Positions 10,117 to 20,391 of a stretch of DNA of 64,000 bases are shown here, one piece after another. The DNA is from a bacterium (GTDB lineage Bacteria > Oederibacteriota > PGYV01). Made by a program: the position numbers and the translations under genes. The stretch covers positions 1 through 64,000 of the forward strand of contig JAKQNO010000040.1 of assembly GCA_029565735.1 (NCBI GenBank), given 5' to 3'. How positions within the stretch are numbered: position 1 is the stretch's first letter; each line of letters begins with the position of its first letter. The notes beneath the pieces were generated by a model. It worked only from the letters and a program-made list of their open reading frames with translations. It made no database searches and was not told the DNA's origin.

Positions 10117-11351
10117 GCTTCAAAGTCTCCTTTTAGTATTAGTCTTGCCATCACGCCCGGATCCGCCGCTTCTATGTCATCAGGGACGGTCTGGCCGACG
10201 GTAAGATATGAAACAGGAATGCCGCCGGAACCCACGCTTAAATTCAGCAGCATGCCGTAATTCTTTGTTTCGTCAAGTTTTGTAAACAGTATCCTGTGTA
10301 TGGGCACCATGCCGAAATTATTAATTATGCTTAAAGCGTCATAGTATTTTGTAACCGCGCTGACCACAAGGTGCGTTTCCATGGGAGAATACACTTCCAT
10401 GAATTCCTTTAATTCCATAAGCTGCTTTTTGTTCCTTGGGCTTCTGCCTGCCGTGTCAAAGAAAATTATATCCTTGTCCAGATGCTTGTTTATTACCTTT
10501 TTAAAATCAGCGGGAGTAAGGACTATTTCAACAGGTATGCCCATTATTTCGCCGTATTTTTTTAACTGCGCTTCCGCGGCTATCCTGTAAGTGTCCGCGC
10601 TTACAAGCACCACTTTCTTGTTCTCAACCAGCGCGAATTTGGCGGCCAGTTTGGCAAGCGTGGTGGTTTTGCCCACGCCGGTAGGCCCGATAAAAGAGAC
10701 TATTTTGGTTGTCCCCGGCGTTGTTTTAAAAGGGCCGGAAACTTTAATCATCCCTGAAAGGTAATCCATAAGGTAGTTGTCCATATACTGCTTATTGTTA
10801 ATCTGCGCGTCCGTAAGCTGTGAATTTATCGTCTGCAGCGTCCTGAATACAAGATTTTCTTCAACACCGTTATCCAGAAGAAGTTTTTGTATCCTGCCTA
10901 TTCCGTCTTTTAAATTGACACCGGCCGAGGAAGGTTCTTTTATACCCCTGATATTTCCCCCAAGCGAAATTTTTCCTTCGTTTAATTCCCTGGCAAATGA
11001 TTCATTCTTAAGCGAAATATCCTCCACGCGCCTGTAATTAGCAATCATCTCAAGGTTTATCTGCGAAGACGGCTGAGGAGAAGGCGCCTGCCTTTGTGCC
11101 CCGGCCTGTGATGCCCTTCCATAGGACTGCACCGGCTGCTGCGCGGCAGGCATAAACTGGGGAGTTTTTGGTTTTTCTATGTTGATATCAATGCCGGCGG
11201 TGACTTCTGTCCTTTCGCTTCCGAACAGCCCGAACACGCCGCCTTTTTTATACTTTTTTGTGTGAAGTATGACCGCTTCAGGGCCAAAATCTTTTTTTAC
11301 TTTGGCTAAAGCACCCTGCAGAGTTTCGGCGTCAAACTTCTTTATTCTCAT
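10086..11351 (-). CDS. flhF: Flagellar biosynthesis SRP-family GTPase FlhF
   Basis: MRIKKFDAETLQGALAKVKKDFGPEAVILHTKK; GPTGVGKTTTLAKLAA; DTAGRSP. Confidence 0.95.
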   Translation of the reverse strand: MRIKKFDAETLQGALAKVKKDFGPEAVILHTKKYKKGGVFGLFGSERTEVTAGIDINIEKPKTPQFMPAAQQPVQSYGRASQAGAQRQAPSPQPSSQINLEMIANYRRVEDISLKNESFARELNEGKISLGGNIRGIKEPSSAGVNLKDGIGRIQKLLLDNGVEENLVFRTLQTINSQLTDAQINNKQYMDNYLMDYLSGMIKVSGPFKTTPGTTKIVSFIGPTGVGKTTTLAKLAAKFALVENKKVVLVSADTYRIAAEAQLKKYGEIMGIPVEIVLTPADFKKVINKHLDKDIIFFDTAGRSPRNKKQLMELKEFMEVYSPMETHLVVSAVTKYYDALSIINNFGMVPIHRILFTKLDETKNYGMLLNLSVGSGGIPVSYLTVGQTVPDDIEAADPGVMARLILKGDFEAWIKQRNSEN

Positions 11352-13450
11352 AAGGGAACTTTTACCATACCCACTGACCTGACTTCAACCTTTGGCACCA
11401 CTTCGTTATACGAAAGGACGGCCAGATTGGGCAGTATTTTTTCCACTATTTTCCTGAAGTATCCCCTGATAAGGGGCGAGCATAAAACCACAGGGTCATA
11501 TTCCTTGCCCGCGTTTCTTTTAAATTCGTTTATTACGCTGTTGTAAATTGACTGTATTACATGCGGGTCAAGGCCGGCGCCTGAGTATTTATCCGACTGC
11601 CTTAACGCTTCAAGTATGTGCTGTTCAAGTTCGGAATCAATTGTTATCGCGAAAATAATTCCGTCTTTTGAATATTTATGCGTGAAATACCTTGCCATTG
11701 CCTGCCTTACAAATTCCGTAAGCACCTCTGTGTCTTTTGTGGATTTTGCGTGGTCCGCAAGGGTTTCAAAAATTGTTACAAGGTCCCTTATTGATACTTT
11801 TTCCCTTATAAGGTTCTGCAGCACTTTCTGAAGTTCCCCTACTGACAGGGCGCCGGGAATAAGTTCATCCACAACCGCGGCATTTGTCTTTCTTACCATT
11901 TCAATTAACTGCTGAACTTCCTGCCTTGTAAGAAGTTCGTCGGCGTGCGCTTTAATTATTTCCGACAGGTGCGTTGATATTACAGAAGGCACGTCAACTA
12001 CGGTATAACCTTTAAGCTCCGCGTTTCTCTTTTCGCTTTCTTTAATCCATTTGGCGGGCAGGTTAAAAGCAGGGTCCCTTGCGGGCAGCCCTTCAATATC
12101 CATTGCCTGGGAACCTGGCTTCATCGCAAGATAATACCCTATTTCCACTTTGCCGCGCGAAACTTCAACGCCTTTTATTTTTGCGACATATTCGTTTGAA
12201 GAAAGCTGCATATTGTCGCGTATGCGTATGGGCGGAACAACAAGCCCCATTTCAAGGGCTGTCTGTTTTCTTAATATTGTAACCCTGTCAAGCAAATCGC
12301 CGCCCTGTGAAGGGTCAACAAGCGGGATAAGCGCGAATCCTATTTCAAGTTCCATTGTATCAACCTGCATAAGCGGCATAACGTTTTCCGGTTCGCGTTT
12401 TGTCTGTTCTTCTTTTTCCTTTGTGACAGCCAGCTGTTCCGCGGTTTTTTTATCAGCAACGCCGATTATGTAGGAAACCGTCCACGCAATTACAGCCATA
12501 AGGAAAAACGGTATCTTGACAAGCCATGAGGGAAAAACAAAACCCATGAATAAAAGCACCACGCCGACAAGCGCGATTGCCCTTGGCTGGGCGAATATTT
12601 CACCCGCGAAATCCTGTCCAAGGTTGGCTTCAGAAACCGCCCTTGTAACTATGATACCCGTTCCGACCGATAATAAAAGCGCCGGTATCTGGGTAACAAG
12701 GCCTTCGCCTATTGTAAGCACCGTATATCTCATCGCGGCGTCGCCAAGCGTCATGCCGTGGAATATTATGCCTATGAAGAAACCGGCAATGATATTGATA
12801 AGGACTATTACAATGGCCGCTATGGCGTCTCCCCTTACAAACTTGCTGGCACCGTCCATGGACCCGTAAAAATCAGCTTCCCTTTCAATCGCCCTGCGCC
12901 TTCCCCTTGCTTCTTCATCCGTGATAAGGCCCGCGTTTAAATCCGCGTCTATTGCCATCTGTTTGCCGGGCATCGCGTCCAATGTGAACCTGGCAGCAAC
13001 TTCGGCCACGCGCTGGGCGCCGGATGTGATTACAACAAACTGAACAAGTATGATTATGGTGAAGATTACGAGCCCTATTATAAGCCCGCTTATGTCCTGG
13101 GCTCCAACGACAAAATTTCCGAATGTGGGAATAACCTCGCCCACGTCCAGCGGCTGGCTTAAGATAAGCCTAGTGGCGGAAATATTAAGCGCAAGCCTGA
13201 AAACGGTGACAATTAAAAGCAGTGTCGGAAAAGTGGAAAACTGCAGGGGTTCTTTGGCATACATTGTCACAATCAAAACAACAAGCGCAAGCGCAAGATT
13301 GGTGACAAGAAGCATATCCAGCAAAAATGGCGGCAATGGTACAACTATCATAAGTACAACCGCTACAATCGCGAATACTACTATAAAATCTGTGGACCTT
13401 CTTAACGAAGCGGAAAATCCGGTGTCGGTATTTGCGCCCGGCATTATCAA
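11348..13450 (-). CDS. flhA: Flagellar export component FlhA
   Basis: 700 aa, multi-TM N-terminus, FHIPEP-region sequence. Confidence 0.97.
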   Translation of the reverse strand: MIMPGANTDTGFSASLRRSTDFIVVFAIVAVVLMIVVPLPPFLLDMLLVTNLALALVVLIVTMYAKEPLQFSTFPTLLLIVTVFRLALNISATRLILSQPLDVGEVIPTFGNFVVGAQDISGLIIGLVIFTIIILVQFVVITSGAQRVAEVAARFTLDAMPGKQMAIDADLNAGLITDEEARGRRRAIEREADFYGSMDGASKFVRGDAIAAIVIVLINIIAGFFIGIIFHGMTLGDAAMRYTVLTIGEGLVTQIPALLLSVGTGIIVTRAVSEANLGQDFAGEIFAQPRAIALVGVVLLFMGFVFPSWLVKIPFFLMAVIAWTVSYIIGVADKKTAEQLAVTKEKEEQTKREPENVMPLMQVDTMELEIGFALIPLVDPSQGGDLLDRVTILRKQTALEMGLVVPPIRIRDNMQLSSNEYVAKIKGVEVSRGKVEIGYYLAMKPGSQAMDIEGLPARDPAFNLPAKWIKESEKRNAELKGYTVVDVPSVISTHLSEIIKAHADELLTRQEVQQLIEMVRKTNAAVVDELIPGALSVGELQKVLQNLIREKVSIRDLVTIFETLADHAKSTKDTEVLTEFVRQAMARYFTHKYSKDGIIFAITIDSELEQHILEALRQSDKYSGAGLDPHVIQSIYNSVINEFKRNAGKEYDPVVLCSPLIRGYFRKIVEKILPNLAVLSYNEVVPKVEVRSVGMVKVPL

Positions 13451-14574
13451 CTACCTCCAATATAAGGTATAATATCGTCTCTTAAAGTTTTATTATCCAC
13501 CTTTTTTTCATTTTCATCAAGCCTTATTTTTCCCTTTGTTTGATAGACAAAAGCCAGAATTTCGGCCACTGCCTGGAACAAATCAGGGGGTATTTCCCAC
13601 CCAAGTTCAAGCTTTACAAGCGACCTTGCCAGAGGCGGATTTTCAACAATAACCACCCTGTTTTTTCTTGCAATTTCCTTTATTTTTTCCGCCATAAAAT
13701 TCATGCCTTTTGCCACTATAAAAGGCGCTTTTTCCCCTTTTTCATCATATTTAAGGGCAACCGCAACGTGAGTCGGGTTTGTAATAACAACATCCGCCTG
13801 CGGTATTTCGCTTATCATCCTTTTTCTTGCCATTTCCCTCTGAATGCTTCTTATCCTTGACTTTATCATAGGGTCGCCTTCAAGCTGTTTGTATTCGTCT
13901 TTCACTTCCTGTTTTGTCATTTTAAGATTATCGTCATACTGCCATTTCTGGTAAAGGAAATCCGCCAGCGAAAACACAATAAAAGCGCCCATTATTTTCG
14001 CGGTCAGTTTCATTGCCGTTCCCGCCGCGAACGCAAAATACGTTTCCATATCCATAAGGGGCGTCATAAAAATATCATTCATCACTTTTTTTACCGTCGA
14101 CCAGAAGATGTATCCGATAATTGCTATCTTTATTATTGACTTAAAAAGTTCAACAAGCGACCTAAGCGAAAACATCCTTTTCATGCCCTGCACTGGATTA
14201 ATATTTGAAATTTTTGGTTTTAAAGGTTCAAAAGAAATATTAAAACCCACCTGAATAATGTTTGAAATTACCGCCGTTATAAAAACCGCGGCAAATATGG
14301 GCGCCATAAGCATAATTACTTTTACTATAAGGTCCTGCGCCATTAAAATGACGGTTTCTTCCGTGATTTTCATGGTAAACGCATTCCCCCAGTAGTGCGC
14401 CGCAAGCTGTTTTATACCAAACATCATATAATCGCCGGCGATAAAAAGCATTACAAAACCCACGATTACATTAAGCGTGGAATTTATTTCCTGGCTCTTC
14501 GCGACCTGCCCTTTTTTTCTGGCTTCTTCTTTCTTCTTGGGCGTCGGCTTTTCTGTTTTCCCGGGATCAGCCAT
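13447..14574 (-). CDS. flhB: Flagellar export component FlhB
   Basis: KTEKPTPKKKEEARKKGQVAKSQE and NPTHVAVALKY autocleavage motif. Confidence 0.97.
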   Translation of the reverse strand: MADPGKTEKPTPKKKEEARKKGQVAKSQEINSTLNVIVGFVMLFIAGDYMMFGIKQLAAHYWGNAFTMKITEETVILMAQDLIVKVIMLMAPIFAAVFITAVISNIIQVGFNISFEPLKPKISNINPVQGMKRMFSLRSLVELFKSIIKIAIIGYIFWSTVKKVMNDIFMTPLMDMETYFAFAAGTAMKLTAKIMGAFIVFSLADFLYQKWQYDDNLKMTKQEVKDEYKQLEGDPMIKSRIRSIQREMARKRMISEIPQADVVITNPTHVAVALKYDEKGEKAPFIVAKGMNFMAEKIKEIARKNRVVIVENPPLARSLVKLELGWEIPPDLFQAVAEILAFVYQTKGKIRLDENEKKVDNKTLRDDIIPYIGGS

Positions 14575-14575
14575 T

Positions 14576-15364
14576 TTACACCCTCATACTTCTAATTATG
14601 AAATAAATATCTTCCCACATTGTGTTCAAAAGCGTGCTGAAAAGGTTGACAAGTATCGGAAGCGCTATAAGCACTGCGGATATTCCCACAAGGATATTAA
14701 GCGGAAGCCCGACAATAAAAACATTCATCTGCGGAAGCGTCCTTGCGACAAGCCCCAAAGTGAGGTTAGTAAGAAAAAGCGCGATTGTCGCCGGCCCGGC
14801 TATCTTAAAGGCAAGGACAAACATATTATAAAAAAGGTCGCTTAGCCTGTTTACCGTGGCGGTTGTCACGCCCACATCATTCAATGGTACAAGGTAAAAG
14901 CTGTCAGAAATGGCCCGAAACAAAAAATGATGGCCGTTGATTGAAAGGAATATAAGTATTCCAAGGACAAACTGAAACTGCCCCATTATTGACACCTGCG
15001 TATTGGATACAGGGTCTATGACGTTTACAATACCAAACCCCATCTGCAGGTCTATTATCTGGCCCGCAAGCTGAATCGCGGCAAATACCATATAAGCCGC
15101 AAGGCCGACAATAACGCCCATTATTACCTGTTTAAACACAAGCAGCCCAAAAGTCATTATGTCCGAAGGCATAGCCGCTGTTTTATCTATTACAGGAAAA
15201 ATAATGAGACCGGTAAGGGCGGCCGCTGCTATTTTTACTATTGAAGGTATGTTTCTGCTGCTAAGGATTGGCGCTGTGAAAAAAATAGCGGTTATTCTTA
15301 TCACAATCAGGATAAAGTATTCAAACTGTCCCATGGCAATGTTGAAAATGTCAACATTTCCCAT
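14576..15364 (-). CDS. fliR: Flagellar export component FliR
   Basis: 262 aa multi-TM; position between fliQ and flhB. Confidence 0.93.
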   Translation of the reverse strand: MGNVDIFNIAMGQFEYFILIVIRITAIFFTAPILSSRNIPSIVKIAAAALTGLIIFPVIDKTAAMPSDIMTFGLLVFKQVIMGVIVGLAAYMVFAAIQLAGQIIDLQMGFGIVNVIDPVSNTQVSIMGQFQFVLGILIFLSINGHHFLFRAISDSFYLVPLNDVGVTTATVNRLSDLFYNMFVLAFKIAGPATIALFLTNLTLGLVARTLPQMNVFIVGLPLNILVGISAVLIALPILVNLFSTLLNTMWEDIYFIIRSMRV

Positions 15365-15371
15365 AAAATCC

Positions 15372-15644
15372 TCACATCTTCATGTAGTTTGGAAGGTTAA
15401 GTAAAAGCTGGGATGTAAAATTAATCAGTATCCTCAGCATCCACGGCCCGAATATTATCATCGCCACAAGGACAACTATTATTTTCGGGACAAAAGTAAG
15501 CGTCATTTCCTGTATCTGTGTTATCGCCTGGAAAATGCTTATCATAACCCCGACGATCAGCGCAAGCCCCAACAGGGGCGCGGATACCAAAAGGGTCAAA
15601 AGCAGCGCTTCCCTTCCAAAACTGGTCACAAATTCTATGCTCAT
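15372..15644 (-). CDS. fliQ: Flagellar export component FliQ
   Basis: Two TM; LLTLLVSAPLLGLALIVGVMISIFQAITQIQEMTLTFVPKI; start MSIEF chosen to avoid fliP overlap. Confidence 0.93.
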   Translation of the reverse strand: MSIEFVTSFGREALLLTLLVSAPLLGLALIVGVMISIFQAITQIQEMTLTFVPKIIVVLVAMIIFGPWMLRILINFTSQLLLNLPNYMKM

Positions 15645-15655
15645 TTTATCATCCC

Positions 15656-16414
15656 TTAAAAGCTGACAATCAGCGCCCTTGACAACAGGTGCCACCCGTC
15701 AACAAGGATAAACAGAAGTATTTTAAAAGGTAATGATATCATAACAGGCGGAAGCATCATCATACCCATGGACATAAGGGTGCTTGCCACCACCATATCA
15801 ATTATCAGAAAAGGCACATAAATTATAAAACCGACCGTAAAAGCGGTCTTAAGCTCGCTTATCACAAACGCGGGGATAAGCACAGTGGTGGGAACGTCAT
15901 TTGGATTTTTTGGCCTGGGGCTTTTTGAAAGGTAAATAAAAAGCGCAAGGTCTTTTTCCCTTGTCTGCTTGAACATAAACTGCCTTACCGGTTTTACCGC
16001 TTCATCAACCGCTTTATCAAGTGTTATTTTATTTTCAGAATAAGGTTTCCATGCTTTATCATAGATTTCCGTGCCGACAGGGCGCATAAGGAAAAAAGTC
16101 ATAAAAAGCGCAAGGCCTATAAGTATCTGGTTTGGGGGTATCTGCTGGCTTCCAAGCGCCTGTCTTAAGAACGAAAGGACAATTACTATCCTTGTGAAAG
16201 AGGTCATTAACATAAGTATTGCAGGCGCAAGTGTAAGTACGGTTAAAAGCAACACTATCTGAATTGTGGCCGCGACATCTTTTGGATTCTCGGCCGGATT
16301 TACGCTTAACGCTATTTTGGGGACGGTGACATTTGCCGCGTGAAGCATCCCGCCCGCCGCAACAAGCAGCAGTAAAGTTATAATAAGCCTTTTTATAAAC
16401 GCGCTTTTCTTCAT
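15656..16414 (-). CDS. fliP: Flagellar export component FliP
   Basis: LMTSFTRIVIVLSFLRQALGSQQIPPNQILIGLALFMTFF signature. Confidence 0.96.
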   Translation of the reverse strand: MKKSAFIKRLIITLLLLVAAGGMLHAANVTVPKIALSVNPAENPKDVAATIQIVLLLTVLTLAPAILMLMTSFTRIVIVLSFLRQALGSQQIPPNQILIGLALFMTFFLMRPVGTEIYDKAWKPYSENKITLDKAVDEAVKPVRQFMFKQTREKDLALFIYLSKSPRPKNPNDVPTTVLIPAFVISELKTAFTVGFIIYVPFLIIDMVVASTLMSMGMMMLPPVMISLPFKILLFILVDGWHLLSRALIVSF

Positions 16415-17037
16415 TTCTTTCCGCCTTTTAGCCTGTCAATAAAATTTTTAACGGCAGTGTTTCCGGAATCAATAATCTTTTTTCCCTGCCTTGCGTAAGT
16501 TGCTTTCATTTCATCCGCGAATTTATTTTCGCCCTGTTTTCTGTATTTTGAAATATATTCATCAGCCGATAATTTAATTTTTTCAACTGTTTCCGCGTCC
16601 TTTATTTCCGTCACCGGCACAATATTATTGTCGCCTCCGCTTGCCAGCACAAGCACCCTGTCCGCGAATTCAAGGACATACACCGTTTTATTTTTATCCA
16701 GATGCTCTTTTGCAAGGATTTTTATTATTCCTTCAGACTTAAGCGGTATTGACGCCTTAAAATAAAAATATTTTAATCCCGCCATAAGAAGATAAGAAAG
16801 GCCGATGACAAAAAGAAGCGCAAGGATAAGATTGATTGTCGTGCCGATAATCCCCGGGCCTTTTACACGCACGGGATTTTCAAGGCCTGCTATTTCATCG
16901 GCAAGATATCCCTTTTCCGCCTGTACGGTTACAGAAGAAGCGGCATCCTGCGTTTTCGCGCAGTATGCCGCTGTTGGTGTAAATATTGCCACTAAAAAAA
17001 AAAGAATCAGCGCGGCGTTTATGGATTTAACATTCAT
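16411..17037 (-). CDS. fliO: FliO-like flagellar protein
   Basis: Signal/TM plus basic C-terminus; immediately upstream of fliP. Confidence 0.75.
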   Translation of the reverse strand: MNVKSINAALILFFLVAIFTPTAAYCAKTQDAASSVTVQAEKGYLADEIAGLENPVRVKGPGIIGTTINLILALLFVIGLSYLLMAGLKYFYFKASIPLKSEGIIKILAKEHLDKNKTVYVLEFADRVLVLASGGDNNIVPVTEIKDAETVEKIKLSADEYISKYRKQGENKFADEMKATYARQGKKIIDSGNTAVKNFIDRLKGGKK

Positions 17038-17043
17038 TTTATT

Positions 17044-17988
17044 TTATATTCTCGGAATTCTGTCTGCCGGCCTTACAATATCAGTTATCCTGATACCAAA
17101 GTTTTCGTCAATAACAACAACTTCGCCCTTGGCTATGTATTTGCCGTTTACAAGAATGTCAACCGGTTCGCCGGCAAGCTTGTCAAGTTCAATAACAGAA
17201 CCCGGCGAGAGGTCAAGGACTTCCCTTACAAGTTTGTTTGTCCTTCCAAGTTCAACTGTAACGGACAAAGGAACGTCCATTACAATATCCATCGCCTGAT
17301 CATATACCTTTCCTGTTCTTTCTTCCCTTAATTCGGACGGGGCCACGTTCTGTGCCGATACTTTTCCGCCTGTTGATGCCGAACCTCCGGTTACTCCGCC
17401 CACAAACCCTCCTGTTGATGCGGCAGCTTTCGCTCCGGTTTTAATCATATCCGCGACTTCACCGGAAAAAGCAATGCCAAGTTTTCCGCTGCCAAGCGAA
17501 CCTATGTTTATATCCGCTTCCATTAATACAACTTCGCCGTCAAGCGAAGGGATTATTCCCGCGTCAAGGTCAACCATTGAAACTTCCCCGGGTGATGTCA
17601 TAAGGGATGATGAAACCTGCGATGAAATATTGCTTATAACAGCATCCATAAACTGCCCTGTAAGTTCGGTAACCGCGCTTAAATGCAGGTCTTCAAGGAC
17701 TGCAGGAGGGTTTGAACCGTCCTGGCCTATCATAAGATCCGCCATTATGGCAGCCTGTCCCTGCGATACGATAAGGACAGCGGTTCCTGACGCCCCAAGT
17801 TCAATGGGAGCAACAAGGTTATTGCCGGAAAATGAAGAGCCTATTGAACCGGCGTCAACCGCGTTTATACCGGTTATATCAACGCTTGTAGGCTGGCCAA
17901 GCAGTTCGGACAGCATGCTTGCTCCGTTTGGTACTGCCTGATTCAGTATTTCCGTTATGTTGTTTTTCTCATTTCCCGCTAATGCCAC
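17044..17988 (-). CDS. fliY: Flagellar switch protein FliN/FliY with N-terminal CheC-like domain
   Basis: C-terminal SpoA domain (VTVELGRTNKLVREVLDLSPGSVIELDKLAGEPVDILVNGK) plus N-terminal ~170-aa domain. Confidence 0.9.
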   Translation of the reverse strand: MALAGNEKNNITEILNQAVPNGASMLSELLGQPTSVDITGINAVDAGSIGSSFSGNNLVAPIELGASGTAVLIVSQGQAAIMADLMIGQDGSNPPAVLEDLHLSAVTELTGQFMDAVISNISSQVSSSLMTSPGEVSMVDLDAGIIPSLDGEVVLMEADINIGSLGSGKLGIAFSGEVADMIKTGAKAAASTGGFVGGVTGGSASTGGKVSAQNVAPSELREERTGKVYDQAMDIVMDVPLSVTVELGRTNKLVREVLDLSPGSVIELDKLAGEPVDILVNGKYIAKGEVVVIDENFGIRITDIVRPADRIPRI

Positions 17989-18006
17989 TTTGGCACCTCC
18001 TGTAAT

Positions 18007-19059
18007 TTACTTAACCGAGAATTTTTTCTCGTAGGATTCGTCAGCCTTTTTAATGAGGCCGGTAACTTTAACAGCTTTCTTTTTGCCTTTTGCGCCCACT
18101 TTCGCGTAAAACATGGGTTTTGTCTCAACCAGAACAAGTATATCGTCATTGACATTTGTTTCAAGTTTTACAATGTCGCCTTTTTTCAGGTTAATAATGT
18201 CTTTCATTGCAAGGGTCGCCGTGCCGATGTTTACGGAAAGCGGAACCCAGGTATTTTTTACCCTGTTATCAAGTATGTCCTTTGTTTCTTCGGACAGTTC
18301 TTCTTTTGTAAGGGTGAACCACTGTTTGGCGCTTAATTTATAAAGCACGGGTTCAATTACAAGGTATGGTATGCATATTGACATTGAACCAACGTGTTCC
18401 TTTATTTTTATTTCAAAGTTCAGGTTAAGGCACATTTCATTCGGCGCGACTATCTGCACAAACTGCGGATTTGTTTCCCTTGCCTTGATTTCAGGGTCAA
18501 AATCCACTATCCTGTGCCATGAATCCTTAAGGTTAAGGAATGCCTTTTCAATAAGTTTGCTGACTATTGCCTGTTCAAGATCCGTTAATTCCCTGGGTTT
18601 GCTCATCGCTTCGCCCGCGCCGCCCAATACCCTGTCAATAATCGGGAATATAATGCTTGGGTTAATTTCATATATTGCAGCGCCTTTTAACGGCTCCATC
18701 GCGAATACTGCGATACTTGTGGGATTGGAAATCCTTTCAATGTATTCGCTGTATGTCATCTGCTTAACGGATGTAACTGTAACTTCCGCTATGGCCCTTA
18801 TATAACCCGAAAGGTCAGCCCCAAAGTGCCTGGCAAAACCTTCGTGCATCATCTCTATGGTCCTTACCTGGTCTTTGGAAAATTTATCCGGCCTGCGGAA
18901 ATCGTATACTTTTATCTTGCCCTTTTTCTTAACGGGCGACTTCGGGCCTGCTTCCGCGGAATCATCCTCATCGTCTGATTCAACAGATTTGGAAGGCCCT
19001 GTCTTCATGTCTGATAAAAGGGCGTCTAACTCTCCATCGCTTAAAATATCATCAGCCAT
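18007..19059 (-). CDS. fliM: Flagellar switch protein FliM
   Basis: LSDGELDALLSDM; YDFRRPDKFSKDQVRTIEMMHEGFARHF. Confidence 0.97.
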   Translation of the reverse strand: MADDILSDGELDALLSDMKTGPSKSVESDDEDDSAEAGPKSPVKKKGKIKVYDFRRPDKFSKDQVRTIEMMHEGFARHFGADLSGYIRAIAEVTVTSVKQMTYSEYIERISNPTSIAVFAMEPLKGAAIYEINPSIIFPIIDRVLGGAGEAMSKPRELTDLEQAIVSKLIEKAFLNLKDSWHRIVDFDPEIKARETNPQFVQIVAPNEMCLNLNFEIKIKEHVGSMSICIPYLVIEPVLYKLSAKQWFTLTKEELSEETKDILDNRVKNTWVPLSVNIGTATLAMKDIINLKKGDIVKLETNVNDDILVLVETKPMFYAKVGAKGKKKAVKVTGLIKKADESYEKKFSVK

Positions 19060-19077
19060 TAATCACACCCCGAATTT

Positions 19078-19542
19078 TTATTGTATCGCGAACGAAGTAA
19101 AGAATACTTTTGCTATCTGACCCCTGTTAAGTATTGCGTTTATCTTATCTTTAATCTCTTTTTTCATCGCGTCCCTGTTTTCCGGGTCAGCAAGCTGAAC
19201 CGATGTCTTTGCGCCAAGGGAGCTGATAACAATATCTTTAATCTGAGGCATCCTGTGGTCTATTTCTTCGGTAAGCTTTGCGCTTGATCCGTAATCAAGT
19301 TCCATAACCACGTCAGCCCTTAAATAATGCGATTCCGTAGGATCGGCAAGATTCACCGTGAATTCTCCAAGATTCTGTATTTCACCAAGTTCGGGTTTTT
19401 CGACTATGACCTTCTTTGTGGCAGGCGTATTTTTTGACATAAGGACAAAAAATGCCGCTCCCGCCGAAATCAGGCTTATTACCAGAACTGCACTGGTTAA
19501 AACCACCAGCAACTGCAATGTTTTCTTATCTTCTCCCGCCAT
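19078..19542 (-). CDS. fliL: FliL
   Basis: Single TM and NLADPTESHYLRADVVMELD. Confidence 0.9.
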   Translation of the reverse strand: MAGEDKKTLQLLVVLTSAVLVISLISAGAAFFVLMSKNTPATKKVIVEKPELGEIQNLGEFTVNLADPTESHYLRADVVMELDYGSSAKLTEEIDHRMPQIKDIVISSLGAKTSVQLADPENRDAMKKEIKDKINAILNRGQIAKVFFTSFAIQ

Positions 19543-19569
19543 ACAAAAACCTCCTGATCCTTTTTTATT

Positions 19570-20391
19570 TTAGTATGTTATGCTTTCAATATTTTCTTTT
19601 TCTATCTGCCTTCTGATCTTTAAGTCGGACGGCAGCGGCATTTCCCTTGATGCTTTTTCTGCGTCATTGATAAGGTCAGCCTTTAAGAGCACAATATCAA
19701 TCCTTCTGTTCTTTGCCCTTGTCATGTCGTCAATGTTCGGAACAAGCGGTTTATACTGGCCGTATCCCGCGGCTGACATTCTGTCCGGAGCCACGCCTTT
19801 AACAATAAGGTTCTGCAGCACATTAACGGCGCGCATTGTTGACAGTTCCCAGTTATCGTTATACCTTGTAACTTTTGTTATGGGCGTATCGTCAGAATGA
19901 CCTTCTATAACAACAGGATTAGTTGTTGTTTTTATTATCTCTGCTATATCAGAAAGTATTACCTTTGTTTTGGGAAGAATTTCCGCGCTTCCCGGGTTAA
20001 AGAGCAGTTTATCGGTCATAAGGCTTATAACTATTCCGCGTTCGTTAAACCTTACTTTTACATCGCGTTCAAGCCTTTTCTGCAGTATCCAGGTCTGAAC
20101 CCTTTCCCTTGTAGTTGTAAGCTGTACCTGGGACTGCGGCATCATCACCGGCTTTGTGTCTGTTGTGCCGCCTGTATCCATGACAGAAACCTGGCCTTTT
20201 ATTCCAAACGCGTTTCCAAGCGCCATTGCCAAAGCCCTTGCTTTCTGCTGGTCAACCTGCGCCATGGAGAAAAGAATAACGAAAAGAGCGAAGAGCAGGG
20301 TTAACATGTCCGCGTATGTGAGAAGCCATCTCATCATACCGGCGGATTCCATCTCCTGTCCGCCGCCGCCTTCTTTTTTCTTTCTTGCCAT
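19570..20391 (-). CDS. motB: Motor stator protein MotB
   Basis: RWLLTYADMLTLLFALFVILFSMAQVDQQKA; OmpA-like peptidoglycan domain. Confidence 0.96.
   Translation of the reverse strand: MARKKKEGGGGQEMESAGMMRWLLTYADMLTLLFALFVILFSMAQVDQQKARALAMALGNAFGIKGQVSVMDTGGTTDTKPVMMPQSQVQLTTTRERVQTWILQKRLERDVKVRFNERGIVISLMTDKLLFNPGSAEILPKTKVILSDIAEIIKTTTNPVVIEGHSDDTPITKVTRYNDNWELSTMRAVNVLQNLIVKGVAPDRMSAAGYGQYKPLVPNIDDMTRAKNRRIDIVLLKADLINDAEKASREMPLPSDLKIRRQIEKENIESITY

Noticed and set aside
17980-18000. Possible sigma-54 promoter (TGCCAAAGTGGCAT) before fliY
   Set aside because: No TGGCAC-N5-TTGC arrangement; the palindrome sits on the RBS/start region of a tightly packed operon.
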